A stretch of DNA of 64,000 bases from contig CALWXJ010000019.1 in assembly GCA_944385475.1 (NCBI GenBank), forward strand, positions 1 to 64,000. The letters are read 5' to 3'. Under the pieces are notes generated by a model. That model ran no database searches. It was not told where the DNA came from and worked only from the letters and a program-made list of their open reading frames with translations. This stretch comes from an uncultured Oscillospiraceae bacterium. GTDB lineage: Bacteria; Bacillota; Clostridia; Oscillospirales; Oscillospiraceae. Shown here in pieces: positions 8,098 through 17,011 of the stretch (positions within the stretch are counted from its first letter, which is position 1; every line of letters begins with the position of its first letter). The position numbers and the translations under genes were made by a program.

Positions 8098-8122
8098 GGC
8101 GGCGGAATTCATGTCCGCCGCC
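8098..8122 (+). other. GC-rich stem-loop in murA leader
   Basis: GGCGGCGGA (8098-8106) pairs perfectly with TCCGCCGCC (8114-8122) across a 7-nt loop. No T-run follows, so it is not a terminator. It is about 90 nt before the TTG start of murA and could affect message stability or translation. Confidence 0.5.
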
Positions 8123-8212
8123 ATGGTATGAAGTCTTGCCGGCAGGGCAAACTGTCTTTGCAGCTGCCCGCCTTTTACAAAGGATTCAACTGTTGAAGAG
8201 AGGGTCAACATC

Positions 8213-9514
8213 TTGACAAAATATATTATCCATGGGGGCAAGCCCCTGTTCGGCGAAGTGGAGATCAGCGGCGCCAAAAATGCGGCCGTGGCCATCATCC
8301 CCGCCGCGCTGATGGTGAACGGCGTATGCCGCATCGAAAATATCCCCCAGATCTCCGATGTCACCATGAGCCTGAAGATCCTGGAGCAGTTAGGCGCCCG
8401 GATCCGCTCCGTCAACCGCCACACCGTGGAGATCGACAGCCGTCATATCTACTCCACCAAGACCTCCTATGAATTGGCCCGCAAGATCCGGGCCTCCTAT
8501 TATCTCATCGGCGCCCTTCTGGGGCGCTTTGGCGACGCGGAAGTGGCCCTTCCCGGGGGATGCAATTTCGGCGGCGCCCGTCCCATCGACCAGCATATCA
8601 AGGGCTTTACCGCGCTGGGCGCCCGGGTGACGGTGGAGGGCGGCTTTATCCACGCCTCCGCGGAAGGCCGCAAGCTCAAGGGGGCCAATATCTATCTCGA
8701 TGTGGTCTCGGTGGGCGCCACCATGAACATCATGATGGCCGCTGCCATGGCCCAGGGCAACACCGTCATCGAAAATGCCGCCAAGGAGCCCCATATCGTG
8801 GATCTGGCCAACTTCCTCAACTCCATGGGGGCCAACATCCGGGGCGCCGGTACCGACACCATCAAGATCCAGGGCGTGGACCATCTCACCGGCGGAACGT
8901 ACGCCATCATCCCCGACCAGATCGAGGCCGGCACCTACATGGCCGCGGTGGCCGCCACCGGGGGACAGGTGCTGGTGAAGAATATCATCCCCAAGCATAT
9001 GGACTGCATCACCGCCAAGCTGCAAGAGTGCGGCGTGGAGGTGGATGAGCACGAAGACACGCTGCTGGTACGCCGCTGCGGCCCTCTGCACAAGGCCAAT
9101 ATCAAGACCCTGCCCTATCCCGGCTTTCCCACGGACATGCAGCCCCAGATGACCACGGTCCTGGCCCTGGCGGAGGGCACCTCCCTGGTGACAGAGGGGG
9201 TCTGGAGCAGCCGTTACCGCTATGTGGATGAGCTCAAGCGTATGGGCGCCCGGATCCAGGTGGATGACAAGACCGCCGTGGTGGAGGGTGTGGATCATCT
9301 CACCGGCGCCCCTATCCAAGCCAGCGACCTGCGGGCAGGGGCGGCCCTTGTCATCGCCGCTCTGGCCGCTCACGGGGAAAGCGAGATCTCTCAGGTGCAA
9401 TACATTGAGCGGGGCTATGAGGATATCGTAAACAAGCTCCGCTCCCTGGGGGCTGACATCCGGGCGGTGGATGTGCCGGACGAAGACCTGGACCTGACCG
9501 CCCACATCAGTTGA
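8213..9514 (+). CDS. murA: UDP-N-acetylglucosamine 1-carboxyvinyltransferase
   Basis: First committed step of peptidoglycan precursor synthesis: transfers enolpyruvate from phosphoenolpyruvate to UDP-GlcNAc. The 433-aa length is standard. The N-terminal GAKNAA motif holds Lys22 and Asn23, and the loop LPGGCNFGGARPID carries Cys117, the residue alkylated by fosfomycin. The start is a TTG with AGAGAGGG upstream. Having its own promoter inside the WalRK-walJ-rlmH locus is unlike Bacillus, but it fits an envelope-focused cluster. Confidence 0.97.
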   Translation: MTKYIIHGGKPLFGEVEISGAKNAAVAIIPAALMVNGVCRIENIPQISDVTMSLKILEQLGARIRSVNRHTVEIDSRHIYSTKTSYELARKIRASYYLIGALLGRFGDAEVALPGGCNFGGARPIDQHIKGFTALGARVTVEGGFIHASAEGRKLKGANIYLDVVSVGATMNIMMAAAMAQGNTVIENAAKEPHIVDLANFLNSMGANIRGAGTDTIKIQGVDHLTGGTYAIIPDQIEAGTYMAAVAATGGQVLVKNIIPKHMDCITAKLQECGVEVDEHEDTLLVRRCGPLHKANIKTLPYPGFPTDMQPQMTTVLALAEGTSLVTEGVWSSRYRYVDELKRMGARIQVDDKTAVVEGVDHLTGAPIQASDLRAGAALVIAALAAHGESEISQVQYIERGYEDIVNKLRSLGADIRAVDVPDEDLDLTAHIS

Positions 9515-9525
9515 AAACACCTTTG

Positions 9526-9580
9526 CATCCGTCGGAGAAGCGGACGGCCTTCGCCGGCGCCTCTCCGGCGGATGTTTTTT
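9526..9580 (+). terminator. intrinsic terminator of murA
   Basis: Arms 9526-9538 and 9562-9574 pair over 13 bp with one G-U, followed by TTTTTT (9575-9580). It covers an upstream in-frame ATG (9572) of the next gene and so argues against that start. Confidence 0.8.
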
Positions 9581-9625
9581 CCCCTTTTGCAGGACCATCT
9601 TAAAAAGGATCGTGAGGACACTGTT

Positions 9626-10426
9626 TTGACCACGCTACACACCCTTGCAAGCGGCTCTTCCGGCAACGCCTTTCTCTTTTCCCATGACGGCACCCATGTA
9701 TTGGTGGACGCCGGCATCTCCTGCCGCAGGATCCGCTGCAGCCTGCAGGCACTGGACCTGGATCTTGCAGATCTTTGCGGCATTTTCATCACCCATACTC
9801 ACACTGACCACATCTGCGGCCTGCAGACGCTTTTGAAGAACTGTTCCGCCCCCGTGTGGGCCAGCCGTTCTGCCGCCGCCGTACTGGAAGGGCGCTTTTG
9901 GGGTCTTGCGGGACGGCTGAACCCCATGGAGATGGGGCAGCCGGAGGCGGTGGGCCCCTTTACCGTCACCCCTGTGGCCACCTCCCATGATGCCCCGGGC
10001 TCCTGCGGCTTTCGTTTGGACTCCCCCGGCGGCAGCGCGGCGGTGCTGACGGACACGGGCTACATTACCCAAGAGGCAGCGGCACTGCTCCCCGGTGTGG
10101 ACGCCGCGATCCTGGAGGCCAACCACGATGTGGAAAGTCTTCTGTCCGGTCCCTATCCCGATTCCCTCAAAAGCCGGATCCTGGGACCCCGGGGCCATTT
10201 GAGCAATGAAGACTCCGCCCGGTTTGCCGTAGCTCTGGCCCAAGCGGGAGCCGGGGACATCATCCTGGCACACCTCAGCGCGGAAAACAACACCCCTGCC
10301 ATGGCCCTGCGGGCTGTGGAGACGGCGCTGCGGGCTTCGGGCCTCTCTCCGGCGGTGGAAGTGGCCCCCCGGGACCGCCTTGGTCCGGCCCATGTGCTGC
10401 AAGGGAGGGCCCTATGCAGAAAGTGA
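9626..10426 (+). CDS. metallo-beta-lactamase-fold hydrolase, WalJ/YycJ-like
   Basis: A cytoplasmic MBL-fold protein of 266 aa. The metal motif HTHTDH is near residues 55-60, with further ligands in TSHD, the Asp of LTDTGY and a His near the C-terminus (LAHLS). In Firmicutes this gene follows walRK-yycHI (yycJ/walJ) and its product links cell-wall state with DNA repair or division; the substrate is most likely a nucleic acid or a small phosphodiester. The start is TTG (9626) with GTGAGGA upstream; an ATG at 9572 falls in the murA terminator. It overlaps rlmH by 13 bp. Confidence 0.85.
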   Translation: MTTLHTLASGSSGNAFLFSHDGTHVLVDAGISCRRIRCSLQALDLDLADLCGIFITHTHTDHICGLQTLLKNCSAPVWASRSAAAVLEGRFWGLAGRLNPMEMGQPEAVGPFTVTPVATSHDAPGSCGFRLDSPGGSAAVLTDTGYITQEAAALLPGVDAAILEANHDVESLLSGPYPDSLKSRILGPRGHLSNEDSARFAVALAQAGAGDIILAHLSAENNTPAMALRAVETALRASGLSPAVEVAPRDRLGPAHVLQGRALCRK

Positions 10427-10896
10427 CGCTTATTTGCGTGGGCAAACTGAAGGAGAAATTCTATATAGACGCCGCGGCGGAATACGCCAAGCGCCTGAGC
10501 CGCTTTTGCCGCCTGGACATTGTGGAGGTGCCGGAGAGCCGCCTTCCGGAGGATCCCTCCGGCGCGGAGGTGGAACAGGCCCTGCAATCCGAGGCCGCCG
10601 CCATCGAAAGCCGGATCCCCAGGGGGGCCGCTACCATCGCCCTTTGCATTGAGGGCACGCAGCTCTCCTCCCCCCAGCTGGCCCAGAAGATCCGCTCTTG
10701 GACGGTGGAGGGGGCCTCTCATCTGGTCTTCATCATCGGCGGCAGCGTGGGGCTTGCTCCAGCGCTGAAACAGCGCTGTCAGCTGCGGCTTTCCATGTCC
10801 CCCATGACCTTCCCCCATCACCTGGCCCGGGTGATGGTGCTGGAGCAGATCTACCGGGCCTATCAAATCGGCGCCGGCACCCGCTATCACAAGTAA
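10414..10896 (+). CDS. rlmH: 23S rRNA (pseudouridine1915-N3)-methyltransferase RlmH
   Basis: SPOUT-class SAM-dependent methyltransferase acting on helix 69 of 23S rRNA in the assembled ribosome. The 160-aa length is typical. FIIGGSVGL near residues 107-115 is the SAM-binding knot, and the C-terminus LEQIYRAYQIGAGTRYHK is diagnostic. It overlaps the MBL gene by 13 bp. Its place at the end of the walRK locus is conserved across Firmicutes. Confidence 0.97.
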   Translation: MQKVTLICVGKLKEKFYIDAAAEYAKRLSRFCRLDIVEVPESRLPEDPSGAEVEQALQSEAAAIESRIPRGAATIALCIEGTQLSSPQLAQKIRSWTVEGASHLVFIIGGSVGLAPALKQRCQLRLSMSPMTFPHHLARVMVLEQIYRAYQIGAGTRYHK

Positions 10897-10917
10897 GGCG
10901 CCGCAAGGAGGATGCCT

Positions 10918-11250
10918 ATGCAACACGATCCCGGCACATGGGGCCGCTCTTCCGCAGACCCCAACCCCCCCTGGCCCCAGGACAAGGAGGGGAATCCGGA
11001 GGAGGCCTGCCTTCTCACCGCCCTCTCAGACGCCGGCGGCATGGCAGAACTGACCGCGACCCAGCTGCGCTCTTACGGCATCCCGGTGCTGCACCGCTAT
11101 CCCGGAGACGGGGCGGCAGGCCGGGTCATCCTGGGATTTTCCGGCTACGGCGTGGAGCTGTATGTCCCTGCCTCCCGACTGGAGGAGGCCCGGGAGCTGC
11201 TGCGCCCAGTGGAAGATCTTCCGGAAGAGGACAGCGAAGGCCCATTTTAG
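10918..11250 (+). CDS. small DUF2007-like protein
   Basis: A 110-aa soluble protein. The part from about residue 28 (ACLLTALSDAGGMAELTATQLRSYGIPVLHRYPGDG) to the end (LYVPASRLEEARELLRPVED) resembles the DUF2007 'putative signal-transducing' fold, a small ferredoxin-like domain with a PXXXXXXARXLL helix. The molecular role is unknown. Of two in-frame ATGs, 10918 has AAGGAGG 6 bases upstream while 10912 is too close. It is co-directional with rlmH, 21 bp away. Confidence 0.65.
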   Translation: MQHDPGTWGRSSADPNPPWPQDKEGNPEEACLLTALSDAGGMAELTATQLRSYGIPVLHRYPGDGAAGRVILGFSGYGVELYVPASRLEEARELLRPVEDLPEEDSEGPF

Positions 11251-11288
11251 CCGCGTTTCCATGCTGATGAATACAGGAGGTATTTTTC

Positions 11289-13019
11289 ATGGATTTTATG
11301 AAGGAGTATGAAAAATGGCTGCACAGCCCTGCTCTCTCCCCGGACCAGCGGCAGGAGCTGGAGGCCATCCAGCATGATCCCAAAGAGATCGAAAGCCGCT
11401 TTTTCGGCCCCCTGGAATTCGGCACCGCCGGCCTGCGGGGCGTAATGGCCGTGGGCCTGCACAATATGAATATCCACGTCATCCGCTGGGCCACCCAGGG
11501 CTTTGCCGATGTGATCGCCGCCGAGGGGGAGGCAGGACTGCGCCGGGGCGTGGCCATCTGCATGGACTGCCGCAATCACTCCATGGAATTTGCCCGGGCG
11601 GCGGCGGAGGTATGTGCCGCCAACGGCATCCATGTGCGCATTTTTGAGTCCCTGCGTCCCACGCCGGAGCTGAGCTTCGCCGTGCGCCACTACCACTGCC
11701 AGGCCGGCATCAACATCACTGCCAGCCACAACCCCAAAGAATACAATGGCTACAAAGTCTACTGGGAGGACGGGGCCCAACTGCCCCCCCACCACGCCGA
11801 CGCCATTGCAAAGCGTCTGGAGCAGATCGACATCTTTGCCGGCGTACGCACCATGCCCTATGAGCAGGCGGTGGCCCAGGGCCTGGTGGAGGTGCTGGGA
11901 GAGGAGACGGACCGGGCCTTTATGTCCTGCGTCACCGCCCAGATCATCGACAAGGCCGCCGTGGAAAAGGTGGCGGACAGCTTCAAGGTGGTCTATACCC
12001 CCTTCCATGGCTGCGGATACAAGCTGGTGCCGGAGGCCCTGCGGACCCTGGGAGTAAAGCATCTTCTCTGCGAGCCCCATCAGATGGTCATTGACGGCAA
12101 CTTCCCCACCGTGGTCTCCCCCAACCCGGAAAATCCCGAGGGCTTTGCCCTTTGCATCGACCTGGCCCGGCAAAACGATGTGGACTTCATCCTGGGCACC
12201 GACCCCGACAGCGACCGGGTGGGCATCCTGGTACGGGACCGGCAGGGGCAGTACCGCACCATCACCGGCAACCAGACGGGCGTTTTGCTGCTGGATTACA
12301 TGATCGGCGCGCTGCGCCGGACCGGCCGCCTGCCGGAAAAGCCCGTGGCCCTCAAAACCATCGTCACCACGGAGATGGCCCGGAAAGTGGCCCAGAGCAA
12401 CGGCGTGGCCTGCTATGACACCTTCACAGGCTTTAAGTTCATGGCGGAGAAGAAAAATGCCCTGGAGGAGCAGGGGCAGGGCAAGGTCATCTTCTCCTAT
12501 GAGGAGTCCTATGGCTACATGGTGGGCGACTATGTCCGGGATAAGGACGCCGTCACCGCCTCCATGCTGCTCACCGAGATGGCCGCCTGGTACGCCGGGC
12601 AGGGCATGACCCTGCTGGACGCCCTGGAGGCCCTGTATGAAAAATACGGCTATTATGCCGAGAAGACCTACAATCTGGTAATGCCGGGTCTGGACGGCCT
12701 GAAGGACATGGCCGCCCTGATGCGCTCTTTGCGGCAGGCGCCCCCCGCTGCCATCTCCGGCGTGAAGGTGGTGGCCTTCAAGGACTATGCAGACGGCACC
12801 GTGGTGGACTGCGCCACGGGGGAAAAGGGCGTCATGGAGCTCTCCGGCTCCAACGTGCTGCGCTTTGAAATGGCCGACGGCACCTCTGTTATTGTCCGTC
12901 CCTCCGGCACGGAGCCCAAGATCAAAGTCTACATCCTCGCCCAGGGGAAGGACGCCCGGGACGCCCAGGACAACCTGTCCAAATACAGCCAGTGGGTCTC
13001 CTCCCTGCAAAAAGCGTAA
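11289..13019 (+). CDS. pgcA: phosphoglucomutase/phosphomannomutase (phospho-sugar mutase)
   Basis: Interconverts hexose 1- and 6-phosphates, linking glycolysis to cell-wall and glycolipid sugars. The 576-aa length is that of Bacillus PgcA-type enzymes. FGTAGLRGVMAVG near residue 44 is the N-terminal signature, the phosphoserine loop is TASHNPKEYNGYKVY near 144-158, the metal loop is DPDSDRVG near 305, the sugar-binding loop is YEESYGY near 400, and RPSGTEPKIK near 540 binds phosphate. ATG follows AGGAGG. It ends 39 bp before a shared terminator. Confidence 0.94.
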   Translation: MDFMKEYEKWLHSPALSPDQRQELEAIQHDPKEIESRFFGPLEFGTAGLRGVMAVGLHNMNIHVIRWATQGFADVIAAEGEAGLRRGVAICMDCRNHSMEFARAAAEVCAANGIHVRIFESLRPTPELSFAVRHYHCQAGINITASHNPKEYNGYKVYWEDGAQLPPHHADAIAKRLEQIDIFAGVRTMPYEQAVAQGLVEVLGEETDRAFMSCVTAQIIDKAAVEKVADSFKVVYTPFHGCGYKLVPEALRTLGVKHLLCEPHQMVIDGNFPTVVSPNPENPEGFALCIDLARQNDVDFILGTDPDSDRVGILVRDRQGQYRTITGNQTGVLLLDYMIGALRRTGRLPEKPVALKTIVTTEMARKVAQSNGVACYDTFTGFKFMAEKKNALEEQGQGKVIFSYEESYGYMVGDYVRDKDAVTASMLLTEMAAWYAGQGMTLLDALEALYEKYGYYAEKTYNLVMPGLDGLKDMAALMRSLRQAPPAAISGVKVVAFKDYADGTVVDCATGEKGVMELSGSNVLRFEMADGTSVIVRPSGTEPKIKVYILAQGKDARDAQDNLSKYSQWVSSLQKA

Positions 13020-13057
13020 AGATGCCGAGGACGTCGTTCTTCGGAGCAGATCTGCGC

Positions 13058-13092
13058 AAAAAAACACCGGCCGAAATGGCCGGTGTTTTTTC
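13058..13092. terminator. bidirectional terminator (pgcA / aminotransferase)
   Basis: A 12-bp stem AAAACACCGGCC with its complement across the loop GAAAT, flanked by A-run and T-run, so it can serve both convergent genes. Confidence 0.85.
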
Positions 13093-13098
13093 CTCGTC

Positions 13099-14373
13099 TC
13101 AAACGCCCAGCTTTTCCAGGGCTGCCAGCTTCACGCACACGCAGAAGATCTCCATGGCCTGCCGCAGCTCCTCCACCGGGGGCAGGGAGGGGGCAATCCG
13201 GATATTGGAGTCCTGGGGATCCTTTCCATAGGGGAAGGTGGCGCCGGCGCCGGTCATGGTGACCCCCGCTTCCTTGCAAAGGGCCAGCACCCGCTTCGCC
13301 GTGCCGGGCATGGCGTTAAAGGAGATAAAGTACCCCCCCTTGGGCCGCTGCCACTGGGCGATATCCAGGGGATCGATCTGTTCTTGCAGCATATCCAGCA
13401 CGCAGCGGAACTTGGGGCCAAGAATGGCAGCATGGCGCTTCATCAGGTCCAGGGTGTGTGCCTTATCCTTCAAATACAGCACATGGCGCTGTTGATTCAC
13501 CTTATCAAAGCTGATGGCCTGGACGCCGATGAGCTCCTCCATATACGCCATATTGGCCTCAGAGCAGGCAAAGCAGGACACACCCGCCCCGGGGAGGGTG
13601 ATCTTGGAGGTGGAGGCAAACTCAAAGACCATGTCGGCATTGCCGTACTTGGCGCACTCGCTGAGAATGTCCGGGAAGGGCACGAAATCCCCCTCAAACT
13701 CGTGGATACAATAGGCATTATCCCACATCAGCAAAAAGTCCGGCGCCGCCGGCTTCATGGAGGCGATGCGGCGGATGGTCTCCTGGGAGTAAATGATCCC
13801 ATCGGGGTTGGAGTATTTGGGCACGTTCCACATACCCTTTACCGCCGGGTCAGTGATGGCCGCCTCCACGGCGTCCATGTCCGGCCCCTCCGGGGTCATG
13901 GGAATGGTAATCAGCTCAAAGCCAAAAGACTCTGTGACTTTAAAATGACGGTCATATCCGGGGGCGGGGCACAGCCATTTCACCTTCTCCTCCCGGCACC
14001 AGGGGCGGGGACTGTGGAGCAGGCCGTGGGTATAGGCCTTGGAGATGGTATCGTACATCAGCTGCAAACTGGCGTTGCCGCCTACGAATACCTCCTGGGG
14101 GCGGCAGCCCAGGATATCCGCGAACAGGTGCTTCGCCGCCGGCAGGCCGCTGAGCTCACCATAGTTGCGCACATCCACTCCATCGGAGACATACTCCTCA
14201 GGGCTGCGCATCAGGTCAAAGAGATCACTGACCATATCCAGCTGGGTCTTGCCAGGCTTTCCCCGGGCCATATTCAGTTTCACACCCCGGCTCTTCAGGG
14301 CCTCATATTCCGCCTGCAGCCGCCGGTACTCCTCCTGACGCTCCTGGGCGCTTAATTGGGGGTAAGATGTCAT
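13099..14373 (-). CDS. PLP-dependent aspartate aminotransferase, type Ie family
   Basis: A cytoplasmic fold-type I aminotransferase of 424 aa. The long N-terminal part (NMARGKPGKTQLDMV) and the lysine in FASTSKITLPGAGVS near residue 248 match the 'aspartate aminotransferase, putative' family (type Ie; often annotated alanine/aspartate aminotransferase) rather than the common AspC class. It likely exchanges amino groups between aspartate or alanine and 2-oxoglutarate. Three ATGs are near the start; the one at 14373 has AAGGA 9 bases upstream and is preferred over 14382 and 14379. It is transcribed alone and convergent with pgcA. Confidence 0.85.
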   Translation of the reverse strand: MTSYPQLSAQERQEEYRRLQAEYEALKSRGVKLNMARGKPGKTQLDMVSDLFDLMRSPEEYVSDGVDVRNYGELSGLPAAKHLFADILGCRPQEVFVGGNASLQLMYDTISKAYTHGLLHSPRPWCREEKVKWLCPAPGYDRHFKVTESFGFELITIPMTPEGPDMDAVEAAITDPAVKGMWNVPKYSNPDGIIYSQETIRRIASMKPAAPDFLLMWDNAYCIHEFEGDFVPFPDILSECAKYGNADMVFEFASTSKITLPGAGVSCFACSEANMAYMEELIGVQAISFDKVNQQRHVLYLKDKAHTLDLMKRHAAILGPKFRCVLDMLQEQIDPLDIAQWQRPKGGYFISFNAMPGTAKRVLALCKEAGVTMTGAGATFPYGKDPQDSNIRIAPSLPPVEELRQAMEIFCVCVKLAALEKLGV

Positions 14374-14513
14374 CCTCATCATTCCTTTTTTCGGTTTTCA
14401 TACGGATAGCATCAGTATACGCCACCGCCGACCAACTTGCAAGGCCCGCCTGCAATCCTGCTTTGCCACGGCAATATTTTAGTGCTCCTCCTCTTTTTAT
14501 TTTACAAAAACCG

Positions 14514-14522
14514 TGCTATAAT
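14514..14522 (+). promoter_or_regulatory. extended -10 promoter of MATE gene
   Basis: TGC followed by TATAAT (14517-14522) forms an extended -10 element; only a poor TTTTTA is at the -35 spacing. It lies about 35 bp before the ATG. Confidence 0.6.
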
Positions 14523-14556
14523 TTAACTGCTATTTTACCCCCGAGGAGGCGCCTGC

Positions 14557-15924
14557 ATGGAAAACGCAAACGAACTGCAATCCCAAAAATTTCACCAGAT
14601 GACCGAGACCCCGGTGGGGCGGCTGATTATGCGTCTGGCTCTTCCCTGCATCATCAGCATGCTGGTAACGTCCTTTTACAACATGGCCGACACCTTTTTC
14701 GTGGGCCTTTTGAAAAGCAACGCCGCCACCGGCGCGGTGGGCGTGGTATTCTCCCTCATGGCCATCATCCAGGCGGTGGGGTTCTTTTTTGGGCATGGCA
14801 GCGGCAACTTTATCTCCCGGGCCCTGGGGCATCAGGACTATGAAGAGGCCTCCAACATGGCGGCCACCGGCTTTTTCAGCGCCCTGACGGCAGGCGTGCT
14901 GATCTGCCTTCTGGGAGAGATTTTTTTGGAACCCCTGGCCTATCTCCTGGGCTCCACCGACACCATTTTGCCCTATACCAAGGCCTATTTGCAGGTGATC
15001 CTGTTGGGTGCGCCCTGGATGACGGCCTCCCTGGTGCTGAATAACCAGCTGCGCTTTCAGGGCAGCGCCGCCTATGCCATGGTGGGCATCGCCAGCGGCG
15101 CGGTGCTGAATATTGGGCTGGACCCCCTGCTGATCTTCGTTTTCCACATGGGCGTGGCCGGCGCCGCCTGGGCCACCATCATCAGCCAATTTGTCAGCTT
15201 CCTTCTGCTGCTGGTGGGCAGCACCCGGGGGGGCAACCTCCATATCCACATCTCCCGGATCCAGAAGGACCTCTATTACTACCGTATGATCATCAAGGGA
15301 GGCCTGCCCTCCCTGGCCCGGCAGGGGCTGGCCTGCGTAGCCACCATCTGCCTCAACTGGGCCGCCCGCCCCTATGGGGACGCCGCCATCGCCGCCATGG
15401 GCGTGGTGCAGCGCATCACCATGTTCGGCGGTTCGGCCATGATCGGCTTTGGCCAGGGCTTTCAGCCGGTGTGTGGCTTCAATTTCGGAGCCGGCCTCTA
15501 TGCCCGGGTAAAGCAAGGCTTTTTCTTCTGTGTGAAGGTCTCTGCCATATTCTTGCTGGTGATGTCCTCCCTGGGCTTTTTCTTTGCTCCCCAGCTGATT
15601 GCCCTCTTCCGGGATGATCCGGACGTCATCGCCTGCGGTGCCGCCGCGCTGCGCTTCCAGTGTCTCACTTTTGTGTTTCAGAGCTGGATCGTCATGAGCA
15701 ATATGATGCTCCAGACCATTGGCCGCACTGTCCCGGCCACATTTGTGGCCATGGCCCGGCAGGGTGTGTTCTTCATCCCTCTGGTTTGGCTGCTCTCCCT
15801 CTCTTTCGGCCTTCTGGGCGTGCAGATCTGCCAGTCCGTCTCTGACGCGATGTCCCTGATGTTCGCCATCCCCATTCAGATCCATGCTCTGCGGACCCTG
15901 GAAGAAGGCGTCCCTCACCCGTGA
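14557..15924 (+). CDS. MATE family efflux transporter (copy 1)
   Basis: A 455-aa membrane protein with about 12 TM helices, in the size range of MATE (MepA/NorM-type) drug/Na+ or H+ antiporters. The N-terminal half has the PCIISMLVTSFYNMADTFFVG block that is typical of the MepA-like branch and a repeated, equivalent block in the second half. Substrates cannot be inferred. ATG follows GAGGAGG. Two other MATE genes occur in the window (25359 and 36552); this one is not close in sequence to either. Confidence 0.9.
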   Translation: MENANELQSQKFHQMTETPVGRLIMRLALPCIISMLVTSFYNMADTFFVGLLKSNAATGAVGVVFSLMAIIQAVGFFFGHGSGNFISRALGHQDYEEASNMAATGFFSALTAGVLICLLGEIFLEPLAYLLGSTDTILPYTKAYLQVILLGAPWMTASLVLNNQLRFQGSAAYAMVGIASGAVLNIGLDPLLIFVFHMGVAGAAWATIISQFVSFLLLLVGSTRGGNLHIHISRIQKDLYYYRMIIKGGLPSLARQGLACVATICLNWAARPYGDAAIAAMGVVQRITMFGGSAMIGFGQGFQPVCGFNFGAGLYARVKQGFFFCVKVSAIFLLVMSSLGFFFAPQLIALFRDDPDVIACGAAALRFQCLTFVFQSWIVMSNMMLQTIGRTVPATFVAMARQGVFFIPLVWLLSLSFGLLGVQICQSVSDAMSLMFAIPIQIHALRTLEEGVPHP

Positions 15925-15931
15925 CCTTTTT

Positions 15932-15973
15932 AAAAAGGAAGCCCATCCCCGTCTGGGGATGGGCTTCCTTTTT
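15932..15973. terminator. strong bidirectional terminator
   Basis: A perfect 19-bp stem pairs 15932-15950 with 15955-15973 over a GTCT loop, with A5 and T5 at its two ends. It serves the MATE gene and the convergent dus gene. Confidence 0.85.
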
Positions 15974-16045
15974 CGCTCTCCGGCACAGTTAAGCGCCCTG
16001 CTGCCGCATTGAAAAGAGAACGCCTCTGCGTTTCTCTCCAGGGCA

Positions 16046-17011
16046 TCAGACAAGCTCCCCCTCCGGATGGTCCCCCAGGGGCAGCTCTGCCAAAATGCGC
16101 CCCTCCAGGCGCTCGTACTCCCCCGCTCCCTGGGACCTGCGCAGCTCCCGGCCCAGGCGCTCTCCCCCCGCAAAGAGGTGGATGAGATAAAACCACACCT
16201 CTTTCATCCGCTGGGCAGCAGGCTCCCGCTGGCCGTAAAAGTCCTGATAGCTTTGGTAGAGCTCCTGTAAAAACCCCGCCAGCTCCTCCCGGGTGGCGCC
16301 GGGGCCGCCCCGGAGCTTCCGGGGCAGGGCGGGATCTGCCACGGCACCGCGGCCGATCATCACCGCCTCCACTGTGGGGAAGCGAATCTCCACGGCCCGG
16401 ACCTCCTCCACAGTCCGCAGGTCCCCGTTGTAGCAAAGGGGGACACCCCCTTGCTCCACCGCGCAGGCAAATTCCTGAAGATGCAGGGGGCCCCGGTACT
16501 TCTCCTTGGCCACCCGGGGATGGATGGTCAGGCAGGTGATGGGATAGCGGCGGTAGATCTCCAGCAGTGTTTCAAATTCCTCCGGCTCTTTTACGCCGAT
16601 ACGGGTCTTGACAGACACCGGCAGAGGCGAGGCGGCAAATACGGCGTCAAAAAAGCGGTCCAGCTCCTCCGGCCGCGCCAGGAACCCCGCCCCCTTCCCC
16701 TTGGCCGTGACCGTGCCGGAGGGGCAGCCCAGATTCAAATTGACTTCGGGATAGCCCATCTCCGCCACCACCCGGGCCCCCCAGAGGAAGTCCTCCGCCC
16801 GGCAGGTCATCACCTGGGGAACGGAGGGCAGGCCCTCCCGCCGGTCCATCTCCAGTTCCCGCCGGTCCCGGGGGGTGAGGATATGGTGAGGCGTGGGAGA
16901 GAAGAAGGGGATAAAATACCGGTCCACCCCGCCAAAGCGGCGGGCCCATACCCGGCGGAACACCCCCTTGGTGATCCCCTCCAACGGCGCCAGGTCCACC
17001 CGGCGGATCAT
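16046..17011 (-). CDS. dus: tRNA-dihydrouridine synthase family protein
   Basis: FMN-dependent reduction of uridine to dihydrouridine in tRNA D-loops. The 321-aa protein begins LAPLEGITKGVFR in place of the usual LAPM-G-TD, has the substrate loop NLNLGCPSGTVTAKGKGAGFL holding the catalytic Cys near residue 98, VKTRIG near 138, LTIHPRVAKEKYRG near 170, the NGDL motif and the IGRGA FMN-phosphate motif near 230. These fit the divergent Dus branch common in Clostridia. ATG overlaps the stop of the upstream ArsC-like gene as ATGA. Confidence 0.9.
   Translation of the reverse strand: MIRRVDLAPLEGITKGVFRRVWARRFGGVDRYFIPFFSPTPHHILTPRDRRELEMDRREGLPSVPQVMTCRAEDFLWGARVVAEMGYPEVNLNLGCPSGTVTAKGKGAGFLARPEELDRFFDAVFAASPLPVSVKTRIGVKEPEEFETLLEIYRRYPITCLTIHPRVAKEKYRGPLHLQEFACAVEQGGVPLCYNGDLRTVEEVRAVEIRFPTVEAVMIGRGAVADPALPRKLRGGPGATREELAGFLQELYQSYQDFYGQREPAAQRMKEVWFYLIHLFAGGERLGRELRRSQGAGEYERLEGRILAELPLGDHPEGELV

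Noticed and set aside
9572..9625. Upstream ATG start for the WalJ-like protein
   Set aside because: It lies in the murA terminator stem; the TTG at 9626 has a ribosome site and matches the family start.
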